DNA of 64,000 nt from contig JBBCGY010000001.1 of NCBI GenBank assembly GCA_037200005.1, positions 664,416-728,415 on the forward strand, written 5' to 3'. The DNA comes from Alphaproteobacteria bacterium. Lineage in GTDB: Bacteria; Pseudomonadota; Alphaproteobacteria; UBA9219; RFNS01. Position numbers and translations under genes: made by a program. The notes below the pieces were generated by a model, which made no database searches, was not told the origin of the DNA, and worked only from the letters and a program-made list of their open reading frames with translations. This document shows, one piece after another, positions 8,282-18,943 of the stretch; within the stretch, counting starts at the first letter, position 1; each line of letters starts with the position of its first letter.

Positions 8282-8752
8282 ATGAAAAACGGAAAGAAAC
8301 CGGCGGGAAAAACCACGTTGCTGGGCCGCACGTCGGCGATCCCCCATGCGCCCGAGGCCGCGCTGCTTGAGCGCGTGCCGAACCCTCATGCCGATACAAA
8401 TTATGTCGCGCGCTTCATCGCGCCGGAATTCACCTCGCTGTGCCCCGTGACCGGACAGCCGGATTTCGCGCATCTGGTCATCGATTATGTGCCCGCGAAA
8501 TGGCTGCTGGAGAGCAAATCGCTCAAGTTTTATCTGGCCTCATTCCGCAGCCACGGCGCGTTCCACGAGGATTGCACTGTGAGCATCGGCAAGCGTATCA
8601 TGGTGCTCGTGAAGCCGCGCTGGATCAGGGTCGGCGGCTATTGGTATCCGCGCGGCGGCATTCCGATCGATGTCTTCTGGCAGTCGGCAGCGCCGCCCAA
8701 GGGTATCTGGCTGCCGGAACAGGGCGTCGCGTCCTATCGGGGCCGGGGATAA
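8282..8752 (+). CDS. queF: NADPH-dependent 7-cyano-7-deazaguanine reductase
   Basis: QueF reduces the nitrile of preQ0 to the amine of preQ1 in queuosine biosynthesis, a four-electron NADPH reaction in the cytoplasm. The 156-residue length is the short unimodular type. The nucleophile Cys54 and Asp61 lie in [12 protein letters not shown]. The family motif E-S-K-S-L-K-x-Y-L at 77-85 and H-E-D-C at 95-98 are intact. No other queuosine gene is nearby, so it appears to stand alone, 38 bases after the EEP gene on the same strand. Confidence 0.96.
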   Translation: MKNGKKPAGKTTLLGRTSAIPHAPEAALLERVPNPHADTNYVARFIAPEFTSLCPVTGQPDFAHLVIDYVPAKWLLESKSLKFYLASFRSHGAFHEDCTVSIGKRIMVLVKPRWIRVGGYWYPRGGIPIDVFWQSAAPPKGIWLPEQGVASYRGRG

Positions 8753-8865
8753 GCTCGCGCCCTACCTGGACAATGATCGACTTTTTTAAGGCAGGGGCTT
8801 CCCAAATCCCCCGCAGAGAGATAACGTCCGTTTCCAGTATATATAATTATTAAGAGTGGTTCGTC

Positions 8866-10308
8866 ATGTTTCTCGGAATCGATATCGGAACGTCGGGTGT
8901 TAAGGCGGTCATAGTGTCCGCTACGGGGGCGGTGCTTGGGCAGGCGACTGTGCCTCTGTCCGTTTCGCGCCCGCAGGAGTTGTGGTCGGAGCAGGATGCC
9001 GGGGATTGGTGGACGGCGACCGAAGCCGCGGTTCTGGCCATCGCGCCCGAATTGCGCGCTACCGTCAAGGGCGTCGGCCTGGCCGGCCAGATGCATGGCG
9101 CGACCCTGCTCGGCGATGACGACAAACCGCTGCGTCCGGCGATCCTGTGGAATGACGGGCGCAGCTTTGCGGAATGCGAGGAGCTGGAACGGCTGGCGCC
9201 GCAGTCGCGCGCGATCACCGGCAATATTGCCATGCCCGGCTTTACCGCACCGAAGCTGTTATGGGTGCGCGCGCACGAACCCGCTATTTTCGCGCGTATC
9301 CGCAGCGTCCTTCTGCCCAAGGATTATGTGCGCCTATGCATGACGGGCGACAAGGCCTCGGACATGGCCGACAGCGCGGGAACGCTGTGGCTGGACGTCG
9401 CCGGGCGGCGCTGGAGCAAAACGATGCTTGACGCCTGCTGCCTGACCGAGGCGCATATGCCCTCTTTGCATGAAGGCACCGCCATCACCGGCACGCTCCG
9501 GCCTGAGATTGCCGCGCGTTGGGGGATGCAGCAGGTTCCGGTCGCGGCGGGTGGCGGCGACAATGCCGCCGGCGCAGCGGGGACCGGCGTCATCAGCGAT
9601 GGCGATGCGGCGCTTTCGCTCGGCACGTCAGGAGTCATTTTTGTCGCTACGAAAGATTTCAGACCCAATCCAGCGCGCGCGGTTCACGCTTTTTGTCACT
9701 CCCTGCCGAATATGTGGCACCAGATGTCGGTCCATCTTTCCGCTGCCTGCTGCCTGCACTGGGCGGCGCGGCAGATGGGGCTAGACGGGCACGTCCCCCT
9801 GCTCGCTTTGGCCGAGCAATGCGGCCCCGCCGCCGGGCCGGAATTGTTCCTGCCCTATCTCTCCGGCGAACGCACCCCCCATAACGACCCGCATGTGCGC
9901 GGCGCGTTCCTTGGCCTGAGCCATGAGACCGACCCCGCCCGCCTCGCCACCGCTGTGCTGGAAGGCGTCGCCTTCGCCCATGCGGACGGGCTGGATGCGC
10001 TGCGCGAGGCCGGAACGCGGGTCGAGACGCTGTCCGTCATCGGCGGCGGCGCTCGCTCGCTCCATTGGGGCAAGATTTTCGCCGCCGCGCTCGGCGTGCC
10101 GCTTGTCTATCTTGAAGGCGGCGATGTCGGCCCGGCGCTGGGCGCCGCGCGGCTCGCGCAGATAGCTGTCACCGGCGACAGCGCGGCCACGGTCTGCGCC
10201 CGCCCGCCCGTCAGTCATGTCATAGAGCCTGATCCCGTCCTCGCGGAACAGCTCGCCCCGAAACGTAACCGGTTCCGCTCCGCTTATGCCGCTATTCGTC
10301 AACTCTGA
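8866..10308 (+). CDS. xylB: xylulokinase
   Basis: Phosphorylates D-xylulose to xylulose 5-phosphate with ATP, feeding the pentose phosphate pathway. The 480 residues show the FGGY kinase layout: [12 protein letters not shown] at residues 4-15 (phosphate 1), the substrate motif [12 protein letters not shown] near 76, ILWND near 96, SLGTSGVIF near 247, and a C-terminal VIGGGARS adenosine-binding motif near 390. It is first in a three-gene xylose operon; xylA starts 11 bases after its stop. No xylose transporter or XylR lies in the window, so the sugar enters via a system encoded elsewhere. Confidence 0.96.
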   Translation: MFLGIDIGTSGVKAVIVSATGAVLGQATVPLSVSRPQELWSEQDAGDWWTATEAAVLAIAPELRATVKGVGLAGQMHGATLLGDDDKPLRPAILWNDGRSFAECEELERLAPQSRAITGNIAMPGFTAPKLLWVRAHEPAIFARIRSVLLPKDYVRLCMTGDKASDMADSAGTLWLDVAGRRWSKTMLDACCLTEAHMPSLHEGTAITGTLRPEIAARWGMQQVPVAAGGGDNAAGAAGTGVISDGDAALSLGTSGVIFVATKDFRPNPARAVHAFCHSLPNMWHQMSVHLSAACCLHWAARQMGLDGHVPLLALAEQCGPAAGPELFLPYLSGERTPHNDPHVRGAFLGLSHETDPARLATAVLEGVAFAHADGLDALREAGTRVETLSVIGGGARSLHWGKIFAAALGVPLVYLEGGDVGPALGAARLAQIAVTGDSAATVCARPPVSHVIEPDPVLAEQLAPKRNRFRSAYAAIRQL

Positions 10309-10319
10309 AAGGAAAGTCT

Positions 10320-11633
10320 ATGTCTGCTGACTATTTCGCCTCGTTCGACACCATCCGCTATCAGGGGCCGGACGCGAAGGAAGACCTCGCCTATCGCTGG
10401 TACGACAAGGATAAGATCGTGCTCGGCAAGAGCATGGAAGATCACCTGCGCTTCGCGGTATGCTTCTGGCATACATTCTGCTGGCCGGGCAGCGACGTCT
10501 TCGGCGGCGGAACCTTCAACCGTCCATGGCACGCGGGGCCCAATGACGCCGAGAGCGCCAAGGCCAAGCGCGAGGCCGCGCTGGCCTTCATCGAAAAACT
10601 CGATCTGCCTTTCTATTGCTTCCACGATGTCGACGTAATGGCCGACGCGAATGACGTGGCCGCGTTCCGCCGCAGCTTTGCCGAAGCGGTCGATCATCTG
10701 GAAGCTCTGCAATCCAAGCATCGCCGCAAACTGCTGTGGGGCACGGCCAATCTGTTCAGCCATCCGCGCTATATGGCGGGCGCGTCGACCAATCCCGATC
10801 CGGAAGTCTTCGCCTGGGCGGCGATGCAGGTGCGCGACTGTATCGAGGCCACGCACCGCCTCGGCGGCGCGAATTACGTGCTGTGGGGCGGACGCGAGGG
10901 ATATGACACGCTTCTCAACACCGAGCTTGCCATCGAGCAGGAGAATTTCGGGCGGTTCCTCTCGCTGGTGGTCGAGCACAAGCACAAGATCGGCTTCAAG
11001 GGCATGATCCTGATCGAGCCGAAACCCCATGAGCCGACGAAGCATCAGTACGATTTCGACACCCAGACGGTTTATGGCTTCCTCAAGCGCTTCGGACTGG
11101 AAAAAGAGGTCAAGGTCAATATCGAAGCCAATCACGCCACGCTGTCGGGCCATACGTTCGAACATGAGATCGCCATGGCGCGCACGCTTGGCATCTTCGG
11201 CTCGATCGACGCCAACCGGGGCGACCCTCAGAACGGCTGGGACACCGACCAGTTTCCCAATTCGGTCGAGGAATTGACCCTCGCCATGCTGGAAATCATC
11301 CGCGCGGGCGGTTTCACCAGCGGCGGCTTCAACTTCGACGCCAAAGTCAGGCGTCAAAGCATTGACGCAGCTGACTTATTTCACGGCCATATCGGCGGCG
11401 TCGACATCATCGCGAAAGCCCTGCTGAAAGCGGCGGCGATCATCGAGGACGGGCGTCTCGACGCCTTCCGCAAGGAACGCTATGCGGGCTGGGGCGGCAA
11501 GCTCGGCCAGACGATCCGCGCTCCCGGAACGTCGCTCGCCGAGATCGCGGATACCGCCGTGAAAGGCAGCCTCGCGCCGAAGCCGGTTTCCGGCCGCCAG
11601 GAATGGCTGGAAAATCTGGTCAACCGGTTCTGA
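10320..11633 (+). CDS. xylA: xylose isomerase
   Basis: Interconverts D-xylose and D-xylulose. At 437 residues it is a class II (long) isomerase. Conserved blocks are in order: [10 protein letters not shown] near residue 102, [14 protein letters not shown] near 196, the metal-binding [11 protein letters not shown] near 236, [15 protein letters not shown] near 273, the acid cluster S-I-D-A-N-R-G-D near 300, and [10 protein letters not shown] near 339. GGAAAG lies six bases before the ATG. The final A of its TGA is the first base of the mutarotase ATG, so the two are coupled. Confidence 0.98.
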   Translation: MSADYFASFDTIRYQGPDAKEDLAYRWYDKDKIVLGKSMEDHLRFAVCFWHTFCWPGSDVFGGGTFNRPWHAGPNDAESAKAKREAALAFIEKLDLPFYCFHDVDVMADANDVAAFRRSFAEAVDHLEALQSKHRRKLLWGTANLFSHPRYMAGASTNPDPEVFAWAAMQVRDCIEATHRLGGANYVLWGGREGYDTLLNTELAIEQENFGRFLSLVVEHKHKIGFKGMILIEPKPHEPTKHQYDFDTQTVYGFLKRFGLEKEVKVNIEANHATLSGHTFEHEIAMARTLGIFGSIDANRGDPQNGWDTDQFPNSVEELTLAMLEIIRAGGFTSGGFNFDAKVRRQSIDAADLFHGHIGGVDIIAKALLKAAAIIEDGRLDAFRKERYAGWGGKLGQTIRAPGTSLAEIADTAVKGSLAPKPVSGRQEWLENLVNRF

Positions 11634-12532
11634 TGCTCGAACTGGAAGCGGGCGAGTACCGGCTGGTTCTGGATCCGGAGCGCGGCGGCTCGGTCGCCCG
11701 CTTCGACTGGCGCGGCGAAGCGCTGATGCGTCCGACATGCGGCCCTTCGATCGTTGATACGGCCTGTTTTCCGCTGGTTCCGTTCTCCAACCGGATCGCA
11801 CATGGACGGTTCGCGGCAAGCGGACGCCAAGTCGGGATCGCGCCCAACATGCCGGACAGTGATCATCCTCACCCGCTGCATGGATTCGGCTGGCTGACGG
11901 AATGGCAAGTCGTATCCCAGGATGCCTGCTCCGCCGCGCTGGAGCATGTCTATCCCGGCGGCGAATGGCCGTGGCCCTACCGGGCCGTCCAGTCTTTCAG
12001 CCTGCGGCCCGCGGGACTGACGATGACGCTCGCGCTCCAGAATCTGGCTGAATCGCCGATGCCCGCAGGTCTTGGTTTTCATCCTTATTTTCTCCGCGCG
12101 CCCGGCACGCTCTATCGCGGCCTCCATCGTGGCGAATGGCAGAACAGCGACGACTGCCTGCCGTTAGCGCTGGAGGAAAAAGCGCATCCCGCCGATTGGT
12201 GGGACGGACAGGCCATCGGCAGCCGCGCGGTGGATACGGTCTATACGGGCCGCGAGGGCGGGCTTCGGATCGAATGGCCCCGGCGCGGCATCGCCCTTGC
12301 TATCGAGCCGTCGGAAAATCTCGGCTTTACGGTCGTTTTCACGCCCCCCGGCGCGGAATATTTCTGCGTCGAGCCGGTGAGCCATATGACGGATGCCGTC
12401 AACAGCAGCCGCGGCGACAGCGGGCTGGCATGGCTCGAACCTTCCGCGTCCATGATCGCGCATATGACGCTGAGAGCGGAAGAGATAGATGGCGGCACCA
12501 AAAACCAGATGAATGCAGCGCCGGCTTTATAA
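11633..12532 (+). CDS. aldose 1-epimerase family protein (mutarotase)
   Basis: A 299-residue galactose-mutarotase-like protein that interconverts sugar anomers. The family's features are visible: E-R-G-G-S-V-A-R-F-D-W near residue 18, L-V-P-F-S-N-R-I near 48, H-P-L-H-G-F-G-W near 81 (catalytic-type histidine), G-F-H-P-Y-F near 146 (second histidine), and the C-terminal F-C-V-E-P-V-S-H with the catalytic glutamate. Translational coupling to xylA suggests it supplies the right xylose anomer to the isomerase. The start is set by the TGATG overlap. Confidence 0.92.
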   Translation: MLELEAGEYRLVLDPERGGSVARFDWRGEALMRPTCGPSIVDTACFPLVPFSNRIAHGRFAASGRQVGIAPNMPDSDHPHPLHGFGWLTEWQVVSQDACSAALEHVYPGGEWPWPYRAVQSFSLRPAGLTMTLALQNLAESPMPAGLGFHPYFLRAPGTLYRGLHRGEWQNSDDCLPLALEEKAHPADWWDGQAIGSRAVDTVYTGREGGLRIEWPRRGIALAIEPSENLGFTVVFTPPGAEYFCVEPVSHMTDAVNSSRGDSGLAWLEPSASMIAHMTLRAEEIDGGTKNQMNAAPAL

Positions 12533-12605
12533 TATGCGCGCTATCTCGTAAGGCGTTTTTTTTGGCGGCATCCAGAACGGCGTACAAAGCGAACGACATA
12601 CCCGC

Positions 12606-12938
12606 TTAGGCTTTTTTCTTTTTCGGGCGCGCCGCCTTGTGATGCTGAAAGATGCTGTGCAGCAGGCCGGGAAAGCGCCGCTCGATGTCGGCCTTGCGGA
12701 CGATGCTGATGACTTCGACACCCTTTTTCCTAGAACGGATAAGTCCCGCTTCGCGCAATACGCGATAATGGAAAGACAAGGTCGAGGCCGGAAGCTCGTC
12801 GCAGGCCGTGCCGCAATTCATGCCCGCGCAGCCCGCGAGCCGGAACAGAATCTTGCGCCGCATCGGGTCGGCCAGGGCATGCAGCACCTGGTCGAGCGTG
12901 ATGTCCTTCATAGCGGGGTGATGCAACGCTTTGGCCAT
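12606..12938 (-). CDS. ArsR-family transcriptional regulator
   Basis: A 110-residue winged-helix protein: ALADPMRRKILFRL near residue 21 begins the ArsR helix-turn-helix, and STLSFHYRVLREAGLI near 52 is the recognition helix with the family pattern S-x-H-x-x-x-L-x-x-A-G-L. Cysteines in LAGCAGMNCGTACDE lie in or next to the alpha-3 region where metal- or thiol-sensing members hold their ligands, so redox or metal sensing is possible but unproven. It is transcribed away from the RND operon, with the shared 141-base gap holding an inverted repeat, so it probably represses both. Confidence 0.9.
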   Translation of the reverse strand: MAKALHHPAMKDITLDQVLHALADPMRRKILFRLAGCAGMNCGTACDELPASTLSFHYRVLREAGLIRSRKKGVEVISIVRKADIERRFPGLLHSIFQHHKAARPKKKKA

Positions 12939-12951
12939 GGCCGCATGCTAG

Positions 12952-13003
12952 CACGATAAAGCCATCTTAACACAATAAAACCATATTTCAAGATTATTGA
13001 AAT
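12952..13003. promoter_or_regulatory. candidate ArsR operator region: direct and inverted repeats
   Basis: The gap between the ArsR gene and the RND operon holds a perfect inverted repeat at 12985-13003 (ATTTCAA, 5-base spacer, TTGAAAT), the form and AT-richness expected of an ArsR-family operator. Immediately before it lie two 14-base direct repeats, at 12952-12965 and 12971-12984, matching at 12 of 14 positions (CACRATAAARCCAT). A repressor bound here would cover both promoters. Assignment to this regulator rests on position alone. Confidence 0.5.
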
Positions 13004-13079
13004 TTTAGACGCCTGCGCTATCATGCGGCGCAAGACGGCGAAGCCTCGTTGTTCCCTCCCCGTTCCCCGGAAGTGCTCC

Positions 13080-16000
13080 ATGTGGATCGTGCGCGTAGCC
13101 TTGCAGCGGCCTTATACTTTCGTGGTATTGGCGCTGCTTCTCCTTATTGCCGGGCCGCTGACGATCCTGCGGACGCCGGTGGATATTTTCCCCAATATCG
13201 GCATTCCGGTGGTCGCCACCATATGGAGCTTCACCGGCCTGCCGCCCGATCAGATGGCGAACCGCATCACCGGCTCCTATGAGCGGGTGCTGACCATTAC
13301 CGTCAACGATATCGAGCATATAGAATCGCAATCGCTGGCCGGAATCGCGGTGGTCAAAACCTTCTTCCAGCCTACGGTGAAGATCGACATGGCTGTGGCG
13401 CAGACCACCGCCATCGCGCAGACCCTGCTGCGCTCGCTTCCGCCCGGCACCCACGCCGCCCTTCATTATGAGCTATAACGCCTCGAGCGTGCCGATCATG
13501 CAATTGGCGCTGTCGAGCGATACATTGTCGGAGCAGGAATTATTCGACGCCGGAAACAATATCATCCGCACCCAGCTCGCCACGGTGCAGGGCGCGGCGC
13601 TGCCTTACCCTTATGGCGGCAAGCAGCGCCAGATTCAGGTCGATCTCGACCAGCAGAAACTGCAGGCTTTCGGCCTTTCGGCTCAGGACGTCAATGAAGC
13701 CATCGGCAGGCAAAATCTCATTCTGCCCGCCGGCACGCAGAAAATCGGCGCCTATGAATATAACGTGAAGCTGAACGCCAGCCCGGCGCTGGCGGACGAA
13801 TTGAACGATCTGCCGATCAAGGCCGTGAACGGCACCCTCGTCTATGTCCGGGACGTCGCGCATGTGCGCGACGGATTCTCGCCGCAGACCAATATCGTGC
13901 GCGTCGACGGCAGACGGGCGGTGCTGATGACGGTGCTGAAGACGGGCGATTCCTCGACGCTCGATATCATCAACCGCGTCAAGGGCAAGCTCGAGCAGGT
14001 CAAGGCGAGCCTGCCGCCCGGACTCAATCTCGATATCATCGGCGACCAGTCGGTCTTCGTCAGCGCCGCCATCAGCGGCGTGATGCGTGAAGGCGCGATC
14101 GCGGCGGCCCTGACCGGCCTTATGATCCTGCTGTTCCTCGGCAGCTGGCGCAGCACCTTGATCATCACGGTGTCGATCCCGCTGTCGGTGCTGGCGTCGA
14201 TCATGGCGCTTTCCGCGCTCGGCGAGACCATCAACATCATGACGCTGGGCGGGCTTGCCTTGGCGGTCGGCATTCTGGTCGATGACGCGACCGTGGCCAT
14301 CGAAAACATCAACTGGCATCTCGAGCAAGGCAAGAAAGTCGAAGAGGCGATCCTGGACGGCGCGCATCAAATCGCGATTCCGGCGCTGGTCTCCACCTTA
14401 TGCATCTGCATCGTTTTCATCCCGATGTTTTTCCTGACCGGCGTCGCGCGCTATCTGTTCGTGCCGATGGCCGAGGCCGTCGTGTTCGCGATGCTGGCCT
14501 CGTATGTGCTGTCGCGGACCCTCGTGCCGACGATGGCGAAATATCTTCTGCGCGAGCATGAGGGCGAGCACGGCCAGGCGGCGAAGGAGAACGGCCATCT
14601 GCTGACCCGCTGGCAGCTTGCCTTCGAGCGCGGATTCGAGCGGATGCGCAGCGGCTACAGGGATATTCTCAGCGCCATCCTGTCGCATGGCGGCGCTTTC
14701 ATCATCGTCTTCCTCGGCTTTATTTTGCTTTCTCTGGCGGTGCTCGGCCCATGGCTCGGCTCGAATTTCTTTCCCTCCGTCGATGCCGGGCAGATCAAAC
14801 TGCATCTGCGCGCCCATACCGGCACGCGTGTCGAGGAAACCGCGGCGCTGTGCGACCATGTCGACACGGTCATCCGGCGCGTGATTCCGGCGCGCGACCT
14901 GGACAGCATCACGCACAATGTCGGCCTGCCCTATAGCGGCATCAACCTGACCTACAGCAATTCCGCGCCGATCGGCCCGGCGGACGCCGATCTTTATATT
15001 TCCCTGAAGCCAGGCCACAAGCCGACGGAGGACTATATCCATGATCTGCGCGTCGAGCTGGCGGAAAGCATGCCCGGCGTGACGTTCGTGTTCCTGCCCG
15101 CCGATATCGTCAGCCAGATTCTCAATTTCGGCCTGCCGTCGCCCATCGATGTGCAGATAACCGGCGCGAACGGAGCGGCCAATCTCGACTACGCGGCGAA
15201 GCTGCTCGACAAGATCAAGCGCGTGCCCGGCATCGTCGACAGCCGCATCCAGCAGGCGGTCGACGCGCCGGAATTCCGCGTCAAGGTCGACCGCAGCCGC
15301 GCCGAAGAGCTTGGCGTCGCGCAGCGCGACGTGGCGACCAATCTGCTGATCTCGCTGAGCGGCAGCTTCCAGACGTCGCCGACCTTCTGGCTCGATCCGA
15401 AGAGCGGCGTTCCCTATTCCATCGTCACCCAGACCCCGCAATACGATCTGTCCTCGCTGGACGATCTGCGCAATGTGCCGATCAGCGGCGGCGGCAAGCC
15501 GCAGATTCTAGGCGCTTTGGCGACCATCGAGCGGGGACAGGGACCCGCCGTGGTGTCGCATTACAACGCCCAGCCGGTCGTGGACATTTTCGCCTCGGTT
15601 CAGGGGCGCGATCTCGGCGGCATCGCCAAAGACGTGCGCGCGATCTTCAAGGACATGAAAGACGGCCTGCCGAAGGGCTCGAGGATCATGGCGCGGGGCC
15701 AGATGCAGACCATGGATGAATCATTCGCCGGTCTTTTCGCCGGACTTCTGGGCGCCATCGTGCTGGTTTATTTCCTCATCGTCGTGAATTTCCAGTCATG
15801 GCTCGACCCGTTCATCATCATCACCGCTCTGCCCGGCGCGATTGCCGGCATCGTATGGATGCTGTTCCTGACGCATACCTCGCTGTCGGTTCCGGCGTTG
15901 ACCGGCGCAATCATGTGCATGGGCGTGGCGACGGCGAACAGCATCCTGATCGTCAGCTTCGCGCGCGAGCGCATGACGCATGGCGACGACGCGCTGGCTG

Positions 16001-16242
16001 CCGCGCTGGAGGCCGGGTTTACCCGGCTGCGCCCGGTTTTGATGACGGCGCTGGCCATGATCATCGGCATGGTGCCGATGGCGCTGGGCCTCGGCGAAGG
16101 TGGCGAGCAGAACGCGCCGCTCGGTCGCGCCGTGATCGGCGGGCTGCTTTTCGCCACGGTCGCCACGCTGTTTTTCGTGCCCGCCGTTTTCAATCTGATC
16201 CATGGCCGCCGCCAGCGCGCCGCCAATCTTTCCCCACTCTGA
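13080..16242 (+). CDS. RND efflux transporter permease subunit (frameshifted)
   Basis: Inner-membrane proton-driven efflux pump of the HAE1/AcrB type, about 1,050 residues if restored. The first frame (from ATG 13080, GGAAG six bases upstream) carries TM1 and the first porter part, ending at 13478. The second frame carries the rest from about 13462 and begins S-Y-N-A-S-S-V-P-I, a conserved RND stretch. Deleting one C from the CCC at 13459-13461 fuses them into an uninterrupted family sequence. TM4 retains the proton-relay pair in ILVDDATVAIENI (two adjacent Asp). The adaptor and outer-membrane factor follow. The break is sequencing error or a recent mutation. Confidence 0.85.
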
Positions 16243-16255
16243 GCCGGAGATCGCC

Positions 16256-17446
16256 ATGAACAAATTTCCCGCGCAGGATTTCGAGCCACGCTCTCGCAAG
16301 CCCGGCTATCGCGCCGTGATCGCCGCGGCTGCCGCGATCCTGCTGATCGCCGGGATCGGCATCTTCATGCGCGTGCGCGAATCCGCCGCGCTCGACGACG
16401 AGACGCAGAAAGCCGCCATTCCCGCCGTCACCGTCATCAAGGCGCCGCGCGGCCCGGTGACGGAGGACATCGTTCTCCCTGGCAATGTTCAGGCATGGCA
16501 TGAAGCGCCGATTTTCGCCCGCACCAACGGCTACCTGAAAAGCTGGACCGCCGATATCGGCCGTTCAGTGAAAGAAGGCGATATCCTGGCCGAAATCGAC
16601 ACGCCCGAAGTCGACGCGCAGCTGCGCCAGGTCGAGGCCGATCTTGCCACGGCCCAGGCCAATGACAAGCTCGCGCAAAGCACGGCGCGGCGCTGGAACG
16701 ATTTGCTCAAGGCGAACGCGGTCTCCAAGCAGGACGCGGACGACAAGATCGGCGCAGCCGCCGCGAGCGCGGCGGCGCTGAATGCCGCCCAGGCCAATCT
16801 CGACCGCCTGCGGCAGCTGGAATCCTTTAAGCGCATCGTCGCGCCTTTCGACGGCGTCATCACCGCGCGCAACACCGACACGGGTGCGCTGATCAATGCG
16901 GGCGCGGGGCAGGAGCTTTTCCATATCGTCGAAACCGACAAGCTGCGCGTCTATGTCTCGATGCCGCAGCTTTACGTATCCTTCGTGACGCCCGACCTGA
17001 CGGCGGAACTGCGTTTCGCCGAGCATCCCGGAAAAATCTATGCCGCAAAACTCGCCCGCACCGCCGAAGCGCTCGATCCCGCCACGCGCACCCTTCTGGT
17101 GCAGTTGGAGGTCGACAATAAGGACGGTGAGCTTTTGCCCGGCGGCTATACGGAGGTGCATTTCAAATTGCCCTCGTCGAGCGAGACCGTGCGCCTGCCG
17201 GTGAACACCTTGCTGTTCCGGGGGGAGGGCATGCAGGTGGCGACGGTGGATCAGGATAATAAGGCCCTGCTCAAATCCATCGATATCGGGCGCGATTACG
17301 GCAAGGAAGTCGAAGTGAAGTCGGGCATTAGTCCCGACGAGCGGATCATCGTCAATCCCCCCGACTCTCTTGTCACCGGCCAGCCGGTGCGCATCGTGCA
17401 GCCGCAACAGCCGAAGCCGCCCGAACAGAATGGCGGCAAGCCATGA
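16256..17446 (+). CDS. RND efflux periplasmic adaptor (membrane fusion protein)
   Basis: Links the inner-membrane pump to the outer-membrane channel. From ATG 16256 (GGAG upstream) it has 396 residues: one N-terminal membrane anchor (about residues 22-42), a lipoyl half at EAPIFARTNGYLKSW, an alanine-rich alpha-hairpin (about 120-185), the second lipoyl half IVAPFDGVITARN near 200, then beta-barrel and membrane-proximal domains. It begins 13 bases after the permease stop and overlaps the outer-membrane gene by 4 bases. The end is proline/glutamine-rich. Confidence 0.93.
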   Translation: MNKFPAQDFEPRSRKPGYRAVIAAAAAILLIAGIGIFMRVRESAALDDETQKAAIPAVTVIKAPRGPVTEDIVLPGNVQAWHEAPIFARTNGYLKSWTADIGRSVKEGDILAEIDTPEVDAQLRQVEADLATAQANDKLAQSTARRWNDLLKANAVSKQDADDKIGAAAASAAALNAAQANLDRLRQLESFKRIVAPFDGVITARNTDTGALINAGAGQELFHIVETDKLRVYVSMPQLYVSFVTPDLTAELRFAEHPGKIYAAKLARTAEALDPATRTLLVQLEVDNKDGELLPGGYTEVHFKLPSSSETVRLPVNTLLFRGEGMQVATVDQDNKALLKSIDIGRDYGKEVEVKSGISPDERIIVNPPDSLVTGQPVRIVQPQQPKPPEQNGGKP

Positions 17447-18894
17447 GCGTCGCGAGCGCGGGCCTTGGGATTCTCTGCATGGGTGTGGGCATGGCGCTGG
17501 CGTCGTGCACGCTCGCGCCGGATTACGAGCCGCCGGCGATGCCCGCTCCCGCCGCCTATCGCGAGGCCGGCGACTGGATGCCCGCGCGGCCCGCCGACGA
17601 GACGCCGCGCGGGGCTTGGTGGCGCGCCTTCAACGATCCGGCGCTCGACGCGCTGCAGGATAAATCCGCGACGGCCAATCAAAGCCTGAAGGCCGCGCTG
17701 GCCCGTTACGACGGCGCGCGCGCCGCGGCGCAAGCGGCGCAATCCGCCTTCTTCCCTCTGATCGCCGGCAGCGCCGGGGCGTCGCGGCAGAAGCAATCCG
17801 GAAACACCGCCAATCGTCCGGGCGTCAAGATATTCAATGACTTCTCTGTGGACGCTAATCTTTCTTATGAAGTCGATTTGTGGGGACGGATTCGCAATGC
17901 CGTGGCGGCGGCCGAAGGCGAGGCAGAGGCGAGCAAGGCTGATCTCGCGGTCGCCACGCTCGATTTGCAGGCCGAGCTGGCGATGAATTACTTCACCCTG
18001 CGCGGCGATGACGCGCTCCTTGAAATTCTCGACAAGACGGTCGATGTCGACGCCAAGTCGCTCGATCTGCTGCAAAGGCGCCTCAAGGGCGGCATCACGA
18101 CGCAGGCCGATGTCGATCAGGCGGAAACCTTGCTCGAAAACGCCAAGGCGCAAGCCGCTGAATTCCGCCTGCATCGGGCGCAGACCGAACATGCCATCGC
18201 GGTGCTGATCGGCGAGATGCCGGGGGGCTTCAGCCATCCCGTCGCGCCGCTTGCCGGAGAGGCGGTTCCGGCCATCGATCCCGGCCTGCCCTCGACGTTG
18301 CTGGAGCGGCGGCCCGATATCGCCGCGGCGGAACGCCGGATGATGGCGGCCAACGCGGAAATCGGCGTGGCCCGCGCCGCCTGGTTCCCCGCCTTCGATC
18401 TGGGAGCCGCCTTCGGCGCGGCCAGCGCGGCGGCGGGCAACTGGCTCAGCGCGCCGAGCACTTTCTGGTCGCTCGGCCCCTCCGCCGCGATGACGCTGTT
18501 CGATGGCGGGCATATCGCCGCGCTGACGGATGAAGCGCGCGCGGCCTATGACGAAGCCGCTGCCGATTACCGCCAGACCGTTCTGATCGCCTATCGCGAA
18601 GTGGAGGATAATCTCGCCGCGCTGCGCCAGCTTGATATAGAAAGCCGCAGCCAGGAAGCCGCCAAGAATGCGGCGGAACGCCTATTGGCCCAGGAAAACA
18701 GCCTCTATCTCGGCGGCGCGGCGACGTATATCGATGTCGCCGTCGCGCAGAACGCCGCGCTGCAGGCGGAGATCGCTTTCGTCAATGTTCGCGTCCGCCG
18801 CCTCGCCGCCGCCATTCAGCTCGTCCGCGCCCTCGGCGGAGGATGGCAGGAGGAAAAATCGGCGCTTCCCATAGCCAGTCCCGGCAAGGATTAG
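17443..18894 (+). CDS. RND efflux outer-membrane lipoprotein, NodT family
   Basis: TolC-like channel of the tripartite pump, 483 residues. The signal ends in a lipobox LASC (Cys22) followed by TLAPDYEPPAMP, the hallmark start of NodT/OprM factors. Two TolC repeats are visible, with the conserved S-Y-E-V-D-L-W-G-R-I-R-N-A near residue 140 and its counterpart near 345 (FPAFDLGAAFG), plus LLERRPDIAAAERRM near 285. It is the last gene of the arsR-controlled operon and overlaps the adaptor by 4 bases. The sequence is intact, unlike the permease. Confidence 0.94.
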   Translation: MSVASAGLGILCMGVGMALASCTLAPDYEPPAMPAPAAYREAGDWMPARPADETPRGAWWRAFNDPALDALQDKSATANQSLKAALARYDGARAAAQAAQSAFFPLIAGSAGASRQKQSGNTANRPGVKIFNDFSVDANLSYEVDLWGRIRNAVAAAEGEAEASKADLAVATLDLQAELAMNYFTLRGDDALLEILDKTVDVDAKSLDLLQRRLKGGITTQADVDQAETLLENAKAQAAEFRLHRAQTEHAIAVLIGEMPGGFSHPVAPLAGEAVPAIDPGLPSTLLERRPDIAAAERRMMAANAEIGVARAAWFPAFDLGAAFGAASAAAGNWLSAPSTFWSLGPSAAMTLFDGGHIAALTDEARAAYDEAAADYRQTVLIAYREVEDNLAALRQLDIESRSQEAAKNAAERLLAQENSLYLGGAATYIDVAVAQNAALQAEIAFVNVRVRRLAAAIQLVRALGGGWQEEKSALPIASPGKD

Positions 18895-18943
18895 GGAAGC
18901 GATTGCGGCCATGCTGGATTCTGAAAGACCCTCAGGGCTGCTT

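Noticed and set aside
13440-13470. Programmed frameshift in the RND permease
   Set aside because: No slippery heptamer or downstream structure is evident, and the same one-base surplus appears in unrelated genes, so error or mutation is simpler.
13540-14370. Minus-strand frame of 276 codons opposite the RND permease
   Set aside because: Low-complexity, Arg/Asp/His-rich shadow translation with no domain; the opposite strand is a conserved transporter.
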